From: CAVQZA01 sp963724805
GTDB lineage: Bacteria; Actinomycetota; Thermoleophilia; Gaiellales; Gaiellaceae
NCBI GenBank assembly: GCA_963724805.1
Contig: CAVRWA010000002.1
Location: 21,613 to 85,612, forward strand
Direction of reading: 5' to 3'
Length of the DNA stretch: 64,000 nt
The translations under genes and the position numbers were made by a program. Under the pieces are notes generated by a model. It made no database searches. It saw only the letters and a list, made by a program, of their open reading frames with translations, and was not told the DNA's origin. Of this stretch, positions 18,286 through 26,298 are shown one piece after another (position 1 is the first letter of the stretch; every line of letters begins with the position of its first letter).

Positions 18286-18398
18286 TGGAGGTCAGGGAGC
18301 CGACGTTCGGGACCTGCACCTGACGAACAGGAGGGAAACCGATTGTCGCCGGCGCCGCGTATCGACACCCACTGGACCGAACCAACAGGAGGGATGAG

Positions 18399-19181
18399 AT
18401 GGCCACGAGCGCGAAGACGCTCGACACGCAAGAGCTGGAGAGCCGGGTGAAGGAGATGTACCGCGAGGTCGCGGAGCACCCGGAGAGGGAGTTCCACTTC
18501 GAGACCGGCCGCGCGCTCGCCGAACGGCTCGGCTACCCGCCATCGGAGCTCGACGAGATCCCGGCCGAGGCGATCGACTCGTTCGCCGGTGTCGGCTACT
18601 ACTTCGACCTCGCCGACGTCCGCCCCGGCGAGACGGCGGTCGATCTCGGGAGCGGAGCGGGGATGGACAGCTTCCTCGCCGCCCGCAAGGTCGGCGGCGG
18701 CGGCCGGGTGATCGGGATCGACATGACCGACGCCCAGCTCGAGAAGGCGACCTCACTCGCCGGCCGCGCAGGGTTCGGGCAGGTCGAGTTCCGCAAGGCC
18801 TACATCGAGGCTCTCCCCGTCGAGGACGCATCCGTCGACGTCGTGATCTCCAACGGCGTGATCAACCTCTCGCCCGACAAGGCGACCGCCTTCAGCGAAG
18901 CCGCGCGCGTGCTGCGCCCCGGCGGCAGGCTCGCGATCGCCGACATCGTCAGCTCGACCCAGCTGCCCGAGGGCGTCACCTGCGACGCGTCGCTCTGGGC
19001 TGCCTGTATCGGCGGCGCGATGCAACGCGACGACTACCGGCAGACGATCGAGGACGCAGGCTTCACCCTCGAGGAGCTGCGCGAGAACGAGCAGTACCGC
19101 TTCGTCTCCGAGCGGGCCGACAACGCAACCCAGAAATACGGCGTCAAGAGCATCTCGCTCCTCGCCGTCAAGACAACCTAA
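18399..19181 (+). CDS. ArsM-like SAM methyltransferase (Cys form)
   Basis: 260 aa. Class I SAM fold: AVDLGSGAGMDSFLAARKVG (motif I), RVIGIDMTDAQLEKA (motif II), VDVVISNGVINLSPDK (motif IV) and VLRPGGRLAIADIV. The spacing and the C-terminal SLWAACIGGAMQRDDYRQ with Cys203 follow arsenite methyltransferase (ArsM/AS3MT) architecture, where conserved Cys bind As(III). CAACAGGAGGG precedes ATG 18399. The 113 bp before it contain a second GAACAGGAGGG, as if a small leader had been lost. It may methylate arsenite or a related selenium/tellurium species; substrate unproven. Confidence 0.8.
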   Translation: MATSAKTLDTQELESRVKEMYREVAEHPEREFHFETGRALAERLGYPPSELDEIPAEAIDSFAGVGYYFDLADVRPGETAVDLGSGAGMDSFLAARKVGGGGRVIGIDMTDAQLEKATSLAGRAGFGQVEFRKAYIEALPVEDASVDVVISNGVINLSPDKATAFSEAARVLRPGGRLAIADIVSSTQLPEGVTCDASLWAACIGGAMQRDDYRQTIEDAGFTLEELRENEQYRFVSERADNATQKYGVKSISLLAVKTT

Positions 19182-19202
19182 CCCGACAGGAAGGAAACCA
19201 AA

Positions 19203-19565
19203 GTGCCCGACAAGGTTCTGATCAATCTGGCGACAGGGATGGAAGACGGCGAGCGCGTGCTCGTCGCGTTCCTCGTCGCCACAGCCGCGGTGGCGCAGGG
19301 CAAGCAAGTCGTCGTCTGGACAACCAAGGATGCGGTACGGCTCGGCTTGCCGGGCGAGATGTCAGGCGTCGTCTGCAAGGACTGCCCACCGCTCGAACGA
19401 CTCCTCCAGCAGTTCGTCGACGGAGGTGGCGAACTCTGGCTGTGCCCCATTTGCCTTGCCGCGCGTGACCTCACAGACGCCGAGAAGATCGCGAACACGA
19501 AAGCCGTGGGAGCGACCCCGATGTGGGAGTGGGCAGGCAGCGACACGACGGTCTTCAGCTACTAA
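19203..19565 (+). CDS. DsrE-family protein
   Basis: 120 aa. KVLINLATGMEDGERVLVAF opens a DsrE fold; KQVVVWTTKDAVRLGLPGEM and CKDCPPLERLLQQFVDGGGE follow, with LWLCPICLAARDL holding the CPIC pair near residue 82-85. GTG 19203 has CAGGAAGGAAACC upstream. It is sandwiched between the two ArsM-like genes, 21 bp on each side, so one transcript. Probably binds or relays sulfane sulfur or selenide to the neighbouring enzymes (inference). Confidence 0.75.
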   Translation: MPDKVLINLATGMEDGERVLVAFLVATAAVAQGKQVVVWTTKDAVRLGLPGEMSGVVCKDCPPLERLLQQFVDGGGELWLCPICLAARDLTDAEKIANTKAVGATPMWEWAGSDTTVFSY

Positions 19566-19586
19566 CGCAACCGAACGGGAGGGGAG

Positions 19587-20373
19587 ATGGCAGTTGACGT
19601 AGAGATCGATGTCGATCTGCTGAAGAGCGAGATCAAGAAGACGTACTCGTCGGTCTCGGAGGAGCCGGCGAAGGACTTCGTGTTCCCGACCGGACGCGCC
19701 TGGGCCGAAGACCTCGGCTACCCAGACGAGCTCGCGAACGTGCCCGAGCTCGCGGTCGAGTCGTTCGCCGGGGTCGCCAACCCGTGGCAGCTCGGCCGGC
19801 TCGAGCTACGGGGAGCGGGTGCTCGACCTCGGCTCCGGTGCGGGAGCCGACTCGCTCGTCGCCGCCCAGATGGTCGGCGAGCAAGGCCGTGTCACCGGGA
19901 TCGACATGACGCCGCAGATGCTCGCCAAGGCCCGCGCCGCCGCCGCCGAGATGGGAGCGTCCAACGTCGAGTTCGTCGAGGGCGAAGCGGAGCGGCTGCC
20001 GTTCGCGGACGCGAGCTTCGACGTCGTCATCTCGAACGGGGTGATCGACCTCATCCCCGACAAGGACGCCGTCTTCGCGGAGCTCCAGCGCGTCCTCGCA
20101 CCCGGCGGTCGGCTGCAGATCGCCGACGTGACGATCCAGAACCCGGTCAGCGCAGAGGGACGACGGAACATCGACCTCTGGACCGGCTGAATTGCCGGGG
20201 CGCTGCTGGAAGCAGCGTACGCGAGACTCCTAGAACGCCACGGCTTCGAGCGGATCGAGACCGGGCAGCTCGTCGACACCTACGCCCGCTCCAAGTTCGA
20301 GGACACCCGCCGCAAGGCCCAGAAGTACGGCGCCCGCGGCACCACCCTGAAGGCGTATAAACCGGCGCAGTGA
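19587..20373 (+). CDS. ArsM-like SAM methyltransferase, probable selenoprotein (in-frame UGA; one frameshift)
   Basis: Paralogue of the 18399 gene. ATG 19587 follows GGGAGGGGAG. VDLLKSEIKKTYSSVSEEPA and ELAVESFAGVANPWQLG are in one frame; a 1-base insertion near 19807 shifts to GERVLDLGSGAGADSLVAAQ, RVTGIDMTPQMLAKA and DVVISNGVIDLIPDKDA. At 20188-20190 the frame has TGA in IDLWTG-U-IAGALLEAAYARL. The paralogue has Cys203 here (SLWAACIGGA), and ArsM homologues keep a Cys at this place. The frame continues through RHGFERIETGQLVDTY to a TGA at 20373. A perfect hairpin starts 10 nt after the UGA with GG in its loop. A gene caller would stop at 20190. As a selenolate the residue would be a stronger nucleophile for As/Se/Te substrates. 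Confidence 0.75.
20201..20217 (+). promoter_or_regulatory. candidate SECIS hairpin of the ArsM-like selenoprotein
   Basis: CGCTGC-TGGAA-GCAGCG, perfect 6-bp stem (7 bp if closed further). The loop GG is 18-19 nt after the UGA, inside the 16-37 nt window and with the apical G expected of bacterial SECIS elements. Confidence 0.6.
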
Positions 20374-20383
20374 GGTCGACAGC

Positions 20384-21076
20384 GTGACAGCGGTGCTCGA
20401 CCCGGAAGGCGCGCACCTCGCCGCCCTGCGCCGGCTGGGCGCATTCGCCGGGCGACGCGTCCTCGAGATGGGCTGCGGCGACGGCCGGCTCACGCTCGGC
20501 ATCGCCCGTGACGCGGCGCAGGTGCTCGCCTTCGACCCCGACGCCGACGCGATCGATCGCGCAAGGCGCTCGCTGCCTGACGAGCTGGTCGACCGCGTGA
20601 GCTACGAGGTCGCTAGTGCGAACGAGATCGAGCTCGCGCCGCACTCGTTCGATCTCGTCGTTTTCTCCTGGTCACTCTGATGAGTCGAACCGGAGGACGT
20701 CGTGCACGTCCTGGGTCAGATGGTCGCAGCGGTCAAGCCCGGCGGGCAGGTGTTCGATCTGCAGGTGATCCGACCCGACCCCGTCGTTGAGGTTGACGGC
20801 CGCGTCGTCTGCGAGATCGATGGCGAGCCTCTCTTCATCAGCGCCGACGCGGCGACCGCCGCCGTCGACGATCTCGTGTGCAGCGGCGCGCTGATCGAGG
20901 AGGCAATCGATGACCACGACGTCCGCGAGCACTACACCGACGGAGCCGACCTTGTCGCCACCTGGGCAACCAAGCGTCGCCAGCTGCCGCGCGACGAGCT
21001 GCCCGCGCTACGCGCGCTCGCGCGCCCATGTGCCGTCCGTGAACGCTGCCGGCTGCGCCGTCTCCATGTGCGCTAG
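20384..21076 (+). CDS. class I SAM methyltransferase with two adjacent in-frame UGA codons
   Basis: GTG 20384. VLEMGCGDGRLTLGIARDA is SAM motif I and VLAFDPDADAIDRARRSLPD motif II; FDLVVFSWSL is the beta4 strand. At 20678-20683 come two TGA codons, and the same frame goes on with VEPEDVVHVLGQMVAAVKPG (the post-motif helix and PGG turn that complete the fold), FDLQVIRPDPVVEV and a C-terminus ending ERCRLRRLHVR at 21076. Read as U99-U100 the product is 230 aa with a normal methyltransferase layout and no frameshift. The split point is inside the Rossmann core, so neither half could fold alone. A perfect 7-bp hairpin follows 10 nt after the second UGA. The start is 10 bp after the previous stop. 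I expect Cys-Cys in homologues, but cannot check. Confidence 0.65.
20694..20712 (+). promoter_or_regulatory. candidate SECIS hairpin of the twin-UGA methyltransferase
   Basis: AGGACGT-CGTGC-ACGTCCT, perfect 7-bp stem with a 5-nt loop. The loop begins 18 nt after the second UGA, the same offset as in the neighbouring gene, with an apical GU. Confidence 0.6.
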
Positions 21077-21184
21077 CAACAAAACGCCGGCAACCCGAGG
21101 GTCTATCTAGGCGCACAGGACCATCGAGACCGGCTTCCTAGCAGGGGGAGTTGGCGCTCGTGGCGCGTATCGTCCTGAGCATCT

Positions 21185-21385
21185 GTGGCTGGGATCGACT
21201 ACCGCTATGAGCTTCGGCGCCGCGACGAGGTGGTGGCGACCGGTCATCTGAACTACGAGCAGCCGCTCGAGGTCGGTGATCGCATCGAGATCGGCGGTCA
21301 GCTCGGAATCGTGCACACGATCGAGCCGCTGCTCCGGGAACTCGAGGTACGGCTCGTCGTGCAGCTGTTGCCCGATCACAGCTAG
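21185..21385 (+). CDS. small conserved-looking hypothetical protein, 66 aa
   Basis: GTG 21185 reads MAGIDYRYELRRRDEVVATG, then LEVGDRIEIGGQLGIVHTIE and ends VRLVVQLLPDHS. A compact beta-rich acidic domain, possibly an SH3-like barrel. Not recognised. It is the last gene before repeat copy 5 and 108 bp after the twin-UGA gene, perhaps on the same transcript. Confidence 0.45.
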   Translation: MAGIDYRYELRRRDEVVATGHLNYEQPLEVGDRIEIGGQLGIVHTIEPLLRELEVRLVVQLLPDHS

Positions 21386-21440
21386 CGCTCAGACGTCCCT
21401 AGCCTGGACTCGCTTCTGCCTACGGACCATGACCAGTTGG

Positions 21441-21775
21441 AGCACGTGCGACCTCAGTGCGACCTTGGGGCCTCCAGAGGCCCGAAAACGCAAGACGCTC
21501 AGACAGCGAAAGCCCTGCAAACGACCCGCTTCTCGCCCGCCCCGCTGACCCCCTCCTTACCCGCGATTCAGTATTGACAACAAGAAATGCAGATTTGCAG
21601 GAACTTTCAAGCCCTCTGACGGACTCGAACCGTCGACCCCCTCCTTACCATGAACGTGACGAGGGGTCGATCCATGCGGGATTCCCTGCCGTTGCGCGGG
21701 TTTCCGCTCGTCAGAAGACGTCGGGTGTTGCCGCGTTTTGCAGGGTCGTGCGACCTTGGTGCGACCTCGTCTCGC
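21441..21775. repeat. dispersed tRNA(Thr)-3'-half-like repeat, copy 5
   Basis: Left half as copy 3 (TGCGACCTCAGTGCGACC and a partial core CCCCCTCCTTACCCGCG), core 21609-21650, right half as copies 2 and 4. It is thus a hybrid of both types. It ends the cassette region; no gene lies in 21386-21799 otherwise. Confidence 0.6.
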
Positions 21776-21799
21776 TCAGGTGAATGGTAGGAAGAGGGG

Positions 21800-22168
21800 C
21801 TACGGGGCCTGGTCGTTCCTGCTCTCCCTCAACCGATTCCACGGCCACACGCCGTCGATCTCCACGTCGAGGGAGAAGCTGAGCAGGATCCGGATCAGGA
21901 CGATGATTCCGAGCACGGTCACGCTCTGGAACGTCTGATCTACGACGACGGTGCGGACGATGTCCGCGACGATGAGCACTTCGAGCCCGAGCAGGATGCA
22001 TCGGCCGAGATTGCGGCGAAGCCGTTCGTACGACCCGGCTCTTCTCGCGTCTGTGGCTGCGTCGCGCAGAAACGCGAGGAACGCGCCCAGCCCGCCGACG
22101 ACCATGATGCCGGTGCCGACCGTCTCGACTACCTTGACGACCTCGGTGATCCACTGCTCGTAGGTCAC
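21800..22168 (-). CDS. DUF1622 family membrane protein
   Basis: 122 aa with three hydrophobic segments: VETVGTGIMVVGGLGAFLAF, LGRCILLGLEVLIVADIVRT and SVTVLGIIVLIRILLSFSLD. The GRCILLGLEVLIVADIVRT block is the DUF1622 hallmark. A second copy (about 60% similar by eye) is at 40906-41292. Inner-membrane protein of unknown role. Confidence 0.8.
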   Translation of the reverse strand: MTYEQWITEVVKVVETVGTGIMVVGGLGAFLAFLRDAATDARRAGSYERLRRNLGRCILLGLEVLIVADIVRTVVVDQTFQSVTVLGIIVLIRILLSFSLDVEIDGVWPWNRLRESRNDQAP

Positions 22169-22374
22169 GGGCGAGAAGCTACTCCATCAGGCCAAGATGC
22201 CCTTGCTGCCGAGCCGGATTGCGAGCGCGAAGCCAACGACCGCGATCCCCTACGTGCCTCTTCGCCGCCGAACCCGCGCAAATCGGGCATACGGCAGGAG
22301 CGAGCGACGCAAAGTCTGACTACCGGCGGGCTGGGTGGTGTCGCGGCGACCCCCAGATCGGCTTACGCCTCTTC

Positions 22375-22764
22375 CTAGGTCTCGGCCTCGATCTCGAGGA
22401 GATCGAGCTCGAGCGCCCGCATGATCTTGCTGGTCGCCGACACGACACGGGCCGTCCCGACGATCGGGGCGACGGCGGCGAGGACGTCGCGCACCTGCTC
22501 GGCGTCGATGTCGAGCTCGCTCGCGACTCCGAGGTTCAGCAGGTAAGACGCCGGCGGTGCATCGATCGCGACCAGCGCGGCGATGCGCACGAGCATGAGC
22601 GACTGAGCATCGAGGTTGGACGCCTCGATCGAGTCCGCGGTCATGCTCGCAAGCAGGTCAAGGACTGGTGTTTCGGTCTGTTCTGGAATGGAGTCTCCTT
22701 CTTCTCGAATGAACTGTTGAGGGTGGACGGCGTCAGTGCCGCCTCGATTACGAAGAAGTCCCAT
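22375..22764 (-). CDS. CMD-like (AhpD-fold) protein without active-site cysteines, copy A
   Basis: Core PVLDLLASMTADSIEASNLD, LMLVRIAALVAIDAPPASYL and VLAAVAPIVGTARVVSAT follow the carboxymuconolactone decarboxylase/AhpD helical fold, but the CxxC is replaced (APPASY), so peroxidase chemistry is not expected. Paralogue at 31442. ATG 22764 has GGAGAGAAG upstream; an ATT at 22689 with AAGAAGGAG 5-6 nt before it matches the paralogue's start better. 66 bp after the DUF2252 stop, same strand. Confidence 0.6.
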   Translation of the reverse strand: MGLLRNRGGTDAVHPQQFIREEGDSIPEQTETPVLDLLASMTADSIEASNLDAQSLMLVRIAALVAIDAPPASYLLNLGVASELDIDAEQVRDVLAAVAPIVGTARVVSATSKIMRALELDLLEIEAET

Positions 22765-22830
22765 GGCTTCTCTCCTGCTCAGTGTTGGGCGATCCGGATC
22801 GTTGCTCGAGTCGACGTTGGAGCGGTTCTG

Positions 22831-24523
22831 TCAGACGCCAATCTCGGCTTTCACGCGGCCGGATGCTGCTGCCGTCTTGAGCGCCTGGTAGTCGAGGTCG
22901 TTCTGGTCCGCGTAGCTCTCGGCGAACGCGGAAAGTGCCCGGTCGAGCGCATCGGAGTCTCCGAGGTAGCTCGCGATCGCGATCGCATCCCCGGAGCGGG
23001 CGTGGCTCTTTGCGAGCGCCCAGCCGCACACGTTCGCGTACGTCCGCATCATCTTCGGGTTCATCGTCTCGATGACGGCTGATCCCTTCGAGTCCCAGAG
23101 CTGGCGGAGGTAGTAAGTCGCGGTCCACGCCCTCGACGTCGGTCGTGCGCAGCCAGCCCAGCATGATGTCGCTCGCTGCCTGGGTCAGCTGCTGACCCTC
23201 GACGACGCGCTGGCCGTGATGGGAGAAGGCGCTCTTGCGGAGGAACGGCTCGAGCACCGATGCCTCTGCCTGCTTGGCCTGGAGGAAGAGGGGATCGCTC
23301 TCGTCGCGGCCGACCATGAGCACGATCCAGGCGCGGGTGCCGACGCTGCCGACGCCGACGACCTTCCGCGCTGCGTGCACGTAGCGGAAGCGCTCGAGCA
23401 GCCGCCGGCGGTCGCCCGGCAACGTCTGCCGGTAAGCGCGGATCAGACCGTGCAGGAACTCTTCGAGCCCGCCGCTCTCGCCCGGCTGCACGAGATCCTC
23501 GACCGGAACGATCAGCGGCGGGTCGCCGACGATGCGCGGCTCACCGTCGACGAGGTGGGTCAGCTTCGCGAACGCGGCAAGGCTGTCCTTTGTCCGAGCC
23601 TTCGCGACGTCACGGTCGATCCGCATGGTCTGCTTCTTGCTCGCCTGCTGCTGGAATAGCTGGACGATCTCATCCGCGTCGATTCGCGCGTACCACACGG
23701 CAAGGGTGCCCATGCCTGCGAAGTCCTTCATCGCCGTGCGGTAGGCGCGGGTCACTGCGCGGTTGATCGCCTGTCGCTGTTTGGCGTCGAAGCCGCGGTC
23801 GCGGCCCGCAATCGCGAAGCTCGCTACGAGTCGCTTCAGGTCCCACTCGAACGGGCCCGGCAGCGTCTCGTCGAAGTCGTTGATGTCGAAGACGAGCCGC
23901 CGATCGGAGGCGGCGTACACGCCGAAATTGGAGAGGTGAGCGTCCCCGCAGAGCTGCACCTCCAGTCCCGTCCTCGGGCCACCTGAGAGATCCGACGCCA
24001 TCACGGAGGCGGCGCCGCGGAAGAACGTGAACGGCGAGACGAGCATGCGCCCGTACCGGATCGGGACCAGCTCCTGCACGCGCGTCGCTTGCTTGCGCCT
24101 CGAGCAGGTCGACCGGGTCGCGTCGGTTCGCCGGCGAGGCCCACTCGCCGTGGGCCGAGCGCCCGACCTCGGCCCGTGCAGCCTTGCCGCGCGCGGCCCG
24201 CTCCGCCGGCGTGAGGTGCGGTACGACCTTCGCCCTGGAGGGCCGGCCGCGGCGCGAAGGGCTGGCTCTTCGCTGCTGGGCTGCTTCGGTGATCGGGGCG
24301 AACGCCTGGGCCGAGGGCTCTCGGCAACCGGGTCGGGCGCCGTCGGCGCCGGCGGCTCGGCTGCAGCGGGCTCGGCCTCCGGCGGCGATTCCTCGCCCGC
24401 AGGTGCGGGACCGGCGTCGTCGGCTCGGGGAGGTGCTTGCTCGGGCCGCTCCGGCTCGCGAGGGCCGTGGATCCGGTCGGCGGCCGCGTCCGCGGTCTCG
24501 CTGGTGTGATCGTCGTCAGTCAT
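22831..24523 (-). CDS. DUF2252 family protein (frameshifted), copy A
   Basis: Long Pro/Ala/Glu-rich N-terminal extension, then VQELVPIRYGRMLVSPFTFF, LCGDAHLSNFGVY, VFDINDFDETLPGPFEWDLK and YVHAARKVVGVGSVGTRAW: the DUF2252 core, which resembles kinase-like/aminoglycoside phosphotransferase folds (CGDAHLSNFG as catalytic loop, DFDE as metal site). Frame changes near 24260 and 24085 (the middle piece carries LTPAERAARGKAARAEVGRS, seen intact in the paralogue) and near 23114 (GVDRDLLPPP to YYLRQLWDSKG) are best read as indels. The C-terminus is ESYADQNDLDYQALK to 22831. The paralogue at 41323 is intact. Confidence 0.7.
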
Positions 24524-24584
24524 TTCTTGCTCCTCTCGCGGCGGCCGAGGATCTCGGGGAGACAGTCGGGCTCGTCGATAGGTG

Positions 24585-26255
24585 TCAAGTGGTCGGCTGT
24601 GTCGGCGGTGGGCTGGGCTTGGCTCGAGCGCCGGGCTGCACGGTCGGGATGCCTCGGGTGAACAGCAAGGCGACGAGCGCGAAGAGCGCCAGGATCGACA
24701 CGGCGACGCGCAGCCCGTCGATCCGGCTCTGCTCGTTCGTCTCCACGATCGCGTCGGCGGTCCGCGGGCGGACGTGCGCGTCGGAGAGCGCGGCCTTCAG
24801 GTCGGCGTCGGAGATGAACGGGACGCCGCCGGCGAGGCTTGTCTGTGCCTGGGCGGCGACGCGGTCGGGGACGGCCGGGTTGTTCTGGACGCCGGTGAGG
24901 AACGAGGCGGTCAGCGCCGAGATGAGCACGGCGCCCGCGAGCGCGGTGCCGATCGACGCGCCGAGCTGTGTTCCGGTGTTCTGGATTCCGCCCACCTCGC
25001 CGCTCTGCTCGTCGGGCACCGCCGACACCGTCACGGCCCCCAGCTGGGAGGCGATCGAGCCGATCCCGGCACCCGCGAGCAGCAGCGGCCAGGTGACGAT
25101 CTCCGCCCCGGCGCCGTAGTCGAGCAAGGCGACCAGGAGCACGAGCCCGCCAAACATGGCGATGAACCCGAGGCGGATGACCCGCCGCGGGTTCGCGTGC
25201 GGGAACACCTTCGGGACTCCGGCCGCGAAGAGCAGCAGCATCAGCGACAGCGGCAGCAGACGCACGCCCGTCGCGACCGCCGACAGACCGAGCGCGACCG
25301 ACAGGAACAGCGGCACGACGAAGAAGATCCCGGCCTGCACGAGGAACAGGAAGAAGAACGACGTGACGCCGTCGCGCAGCTGGATGTTCCGCAGCATCTT
25401 CGGGTCGATCAGCGCAGCCTGGCCGCGGGCGATACGCCGGTTCTCCCACATCGCGAACAGGCCCACCACCACGCCACCCGCGAGCACGAGCCAGATCACC
25501 GGCGAGAGCCCGAGCCACTCGGGAGCACCCGGCTTGGGCCGGACGAACCCCCACGCACCAGACTTCAAGGTGCCGATCACGATCAGACCGAGGCCGGCCG
25601 CCGACAGCGCCGTGCCGACCAGGTCGAGCCTGACGCCCTTCTCGGGAGGTGTGTCGTTCACCCGCCGCGCCAGAGCGAGGATCACCATCACGATCAGCAC
25701 CTCGCTGACGAACACCCACCGCCACGAGGCATAGCTCGTGAACAAGCCGCCGATCACCGGCCCCACCGCGGCGGCCATCGCGCCGGCAGCCGCCACGAGC
25801 CCGTACGCGCGCGGCCGCTCCGGTTTTCCGAAGTTCGAAGCGACGAGCGCGACGATTGCCGGAAAGATCAACACCGCGCCGAACCCCTCCAGGAACGACC
25901 AGCCGATGATCAACACCGTCAGGCTGTGAGAAAGCGCCGTCGTCAGCGACCCGCATGCGTAGACGACGCACCCGATCGTGAAGGCACGCTTGCGGCCGAT
26001 GATCTCCCCGACCCTCCCGCCGGTGATCATCAACGACGCCATCACGAGCGTGTAAAGCGTGATCGCCAGCTGGATCCCGGTCACGTCGGTCCCGACGTCC
26101 TTGGCGACCGTCGCGATCGCCGTGTTCATCACCGTCATATCCAGGGCCATCACGAACTGCGCCGAGGCCAGCGTGAGCAGCACCAAACCCGAAGCCTTGG
26201 CCGCGGCAGAAGACGCAATCGGCGCGGCCGTCATAACGACGATCCTGAGCTGCAT
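24585..26255 (-). CDS. DHA2-family MFS drug:H+ antiporter, 14 TM, copy A
   Basis: 556 aa. ASAQFVMALDMTVMNTAIAT is the DHA2 first-helix motif (D/E at LDMTVMN), GGRVGEIIGRKRAFTIG the A motif, and GPVIGGLFTSYASWRWVF motif C with the usual W-RW. EmrB/QacA-type exporter with a long periplasmic segment between TM13 and 14. Paralogue at 37514-39227. Intact, 62 bp after the DUF2252 start on the other side, same strand as its neighbours; probably part of one stress operon. Confidence 0.85.
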   Translation of the reverse strand: MQLRIVVMTAAPIASSAAAKASGLVLLTLASAQFVMALDMTVMNTAIATVAKDVGTDVTGIQLAITLYTLVMASLMITGGRVGEIIGRKRAFTIGCVVYACGSLTTALSHSLTVLIIGWSFLEGFGAVLIFPAIVALVASNFGKPERPRAYGLVAAAGAMAAAVGPVIGGLFTSYASWRWVFVSEVLIVMVILALARRVNDTPPEKGVRLDLVGTALSAAGLGLIVIGTLKSGAWGFVRPKPGAPEWLGLSPVIWLVLAGGVVVGLFAMWENRRIARGQAALIDPKMLRNIQLRDGVTSFFFLFLVQAGIFFVVPLFLSVALGLSAVATGVRLLPLSLMLLLFAAGVPKVFPHANPRRVIRLGFIAMFGGLVLLVALLDYGAGAEIVTWPLLLAGAGIGSIASQLGAVTVSAVPDEQSGEVGGIQNTGTQLGASIGTALAGAVLISALTASFLTGVQNNPAVPDRVAAQAQTSLAGGVPFISDADLKAALSDAHVRPRTADAIVETNEQSRIDGLRVAVSILALFALVALLFTRGIPTVQPGARAKPSPPPTQPTT

Positions 26256-26298
26256 CCGGACGAGCGGCGCTGGACGATTGTGGGCTGCTGATTCAGGT

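Noticed and set aside
18285..18398. In-frame upstream ATG with a UGA before the Cys-form ArsM-like gene, as a possible fourth Sec codon
   Set aside because: The translated 38 codons look non-coding and contain two ribosome-site-like GGAGGG motifs; no homologous N-terminus is expected there.
7442..21783. Short frames reading GVDGSSPSEG or RRGSTVRVRQR in each repeat
   Set aside because: They are translations of the tRNA-like core on two frames, not genes.
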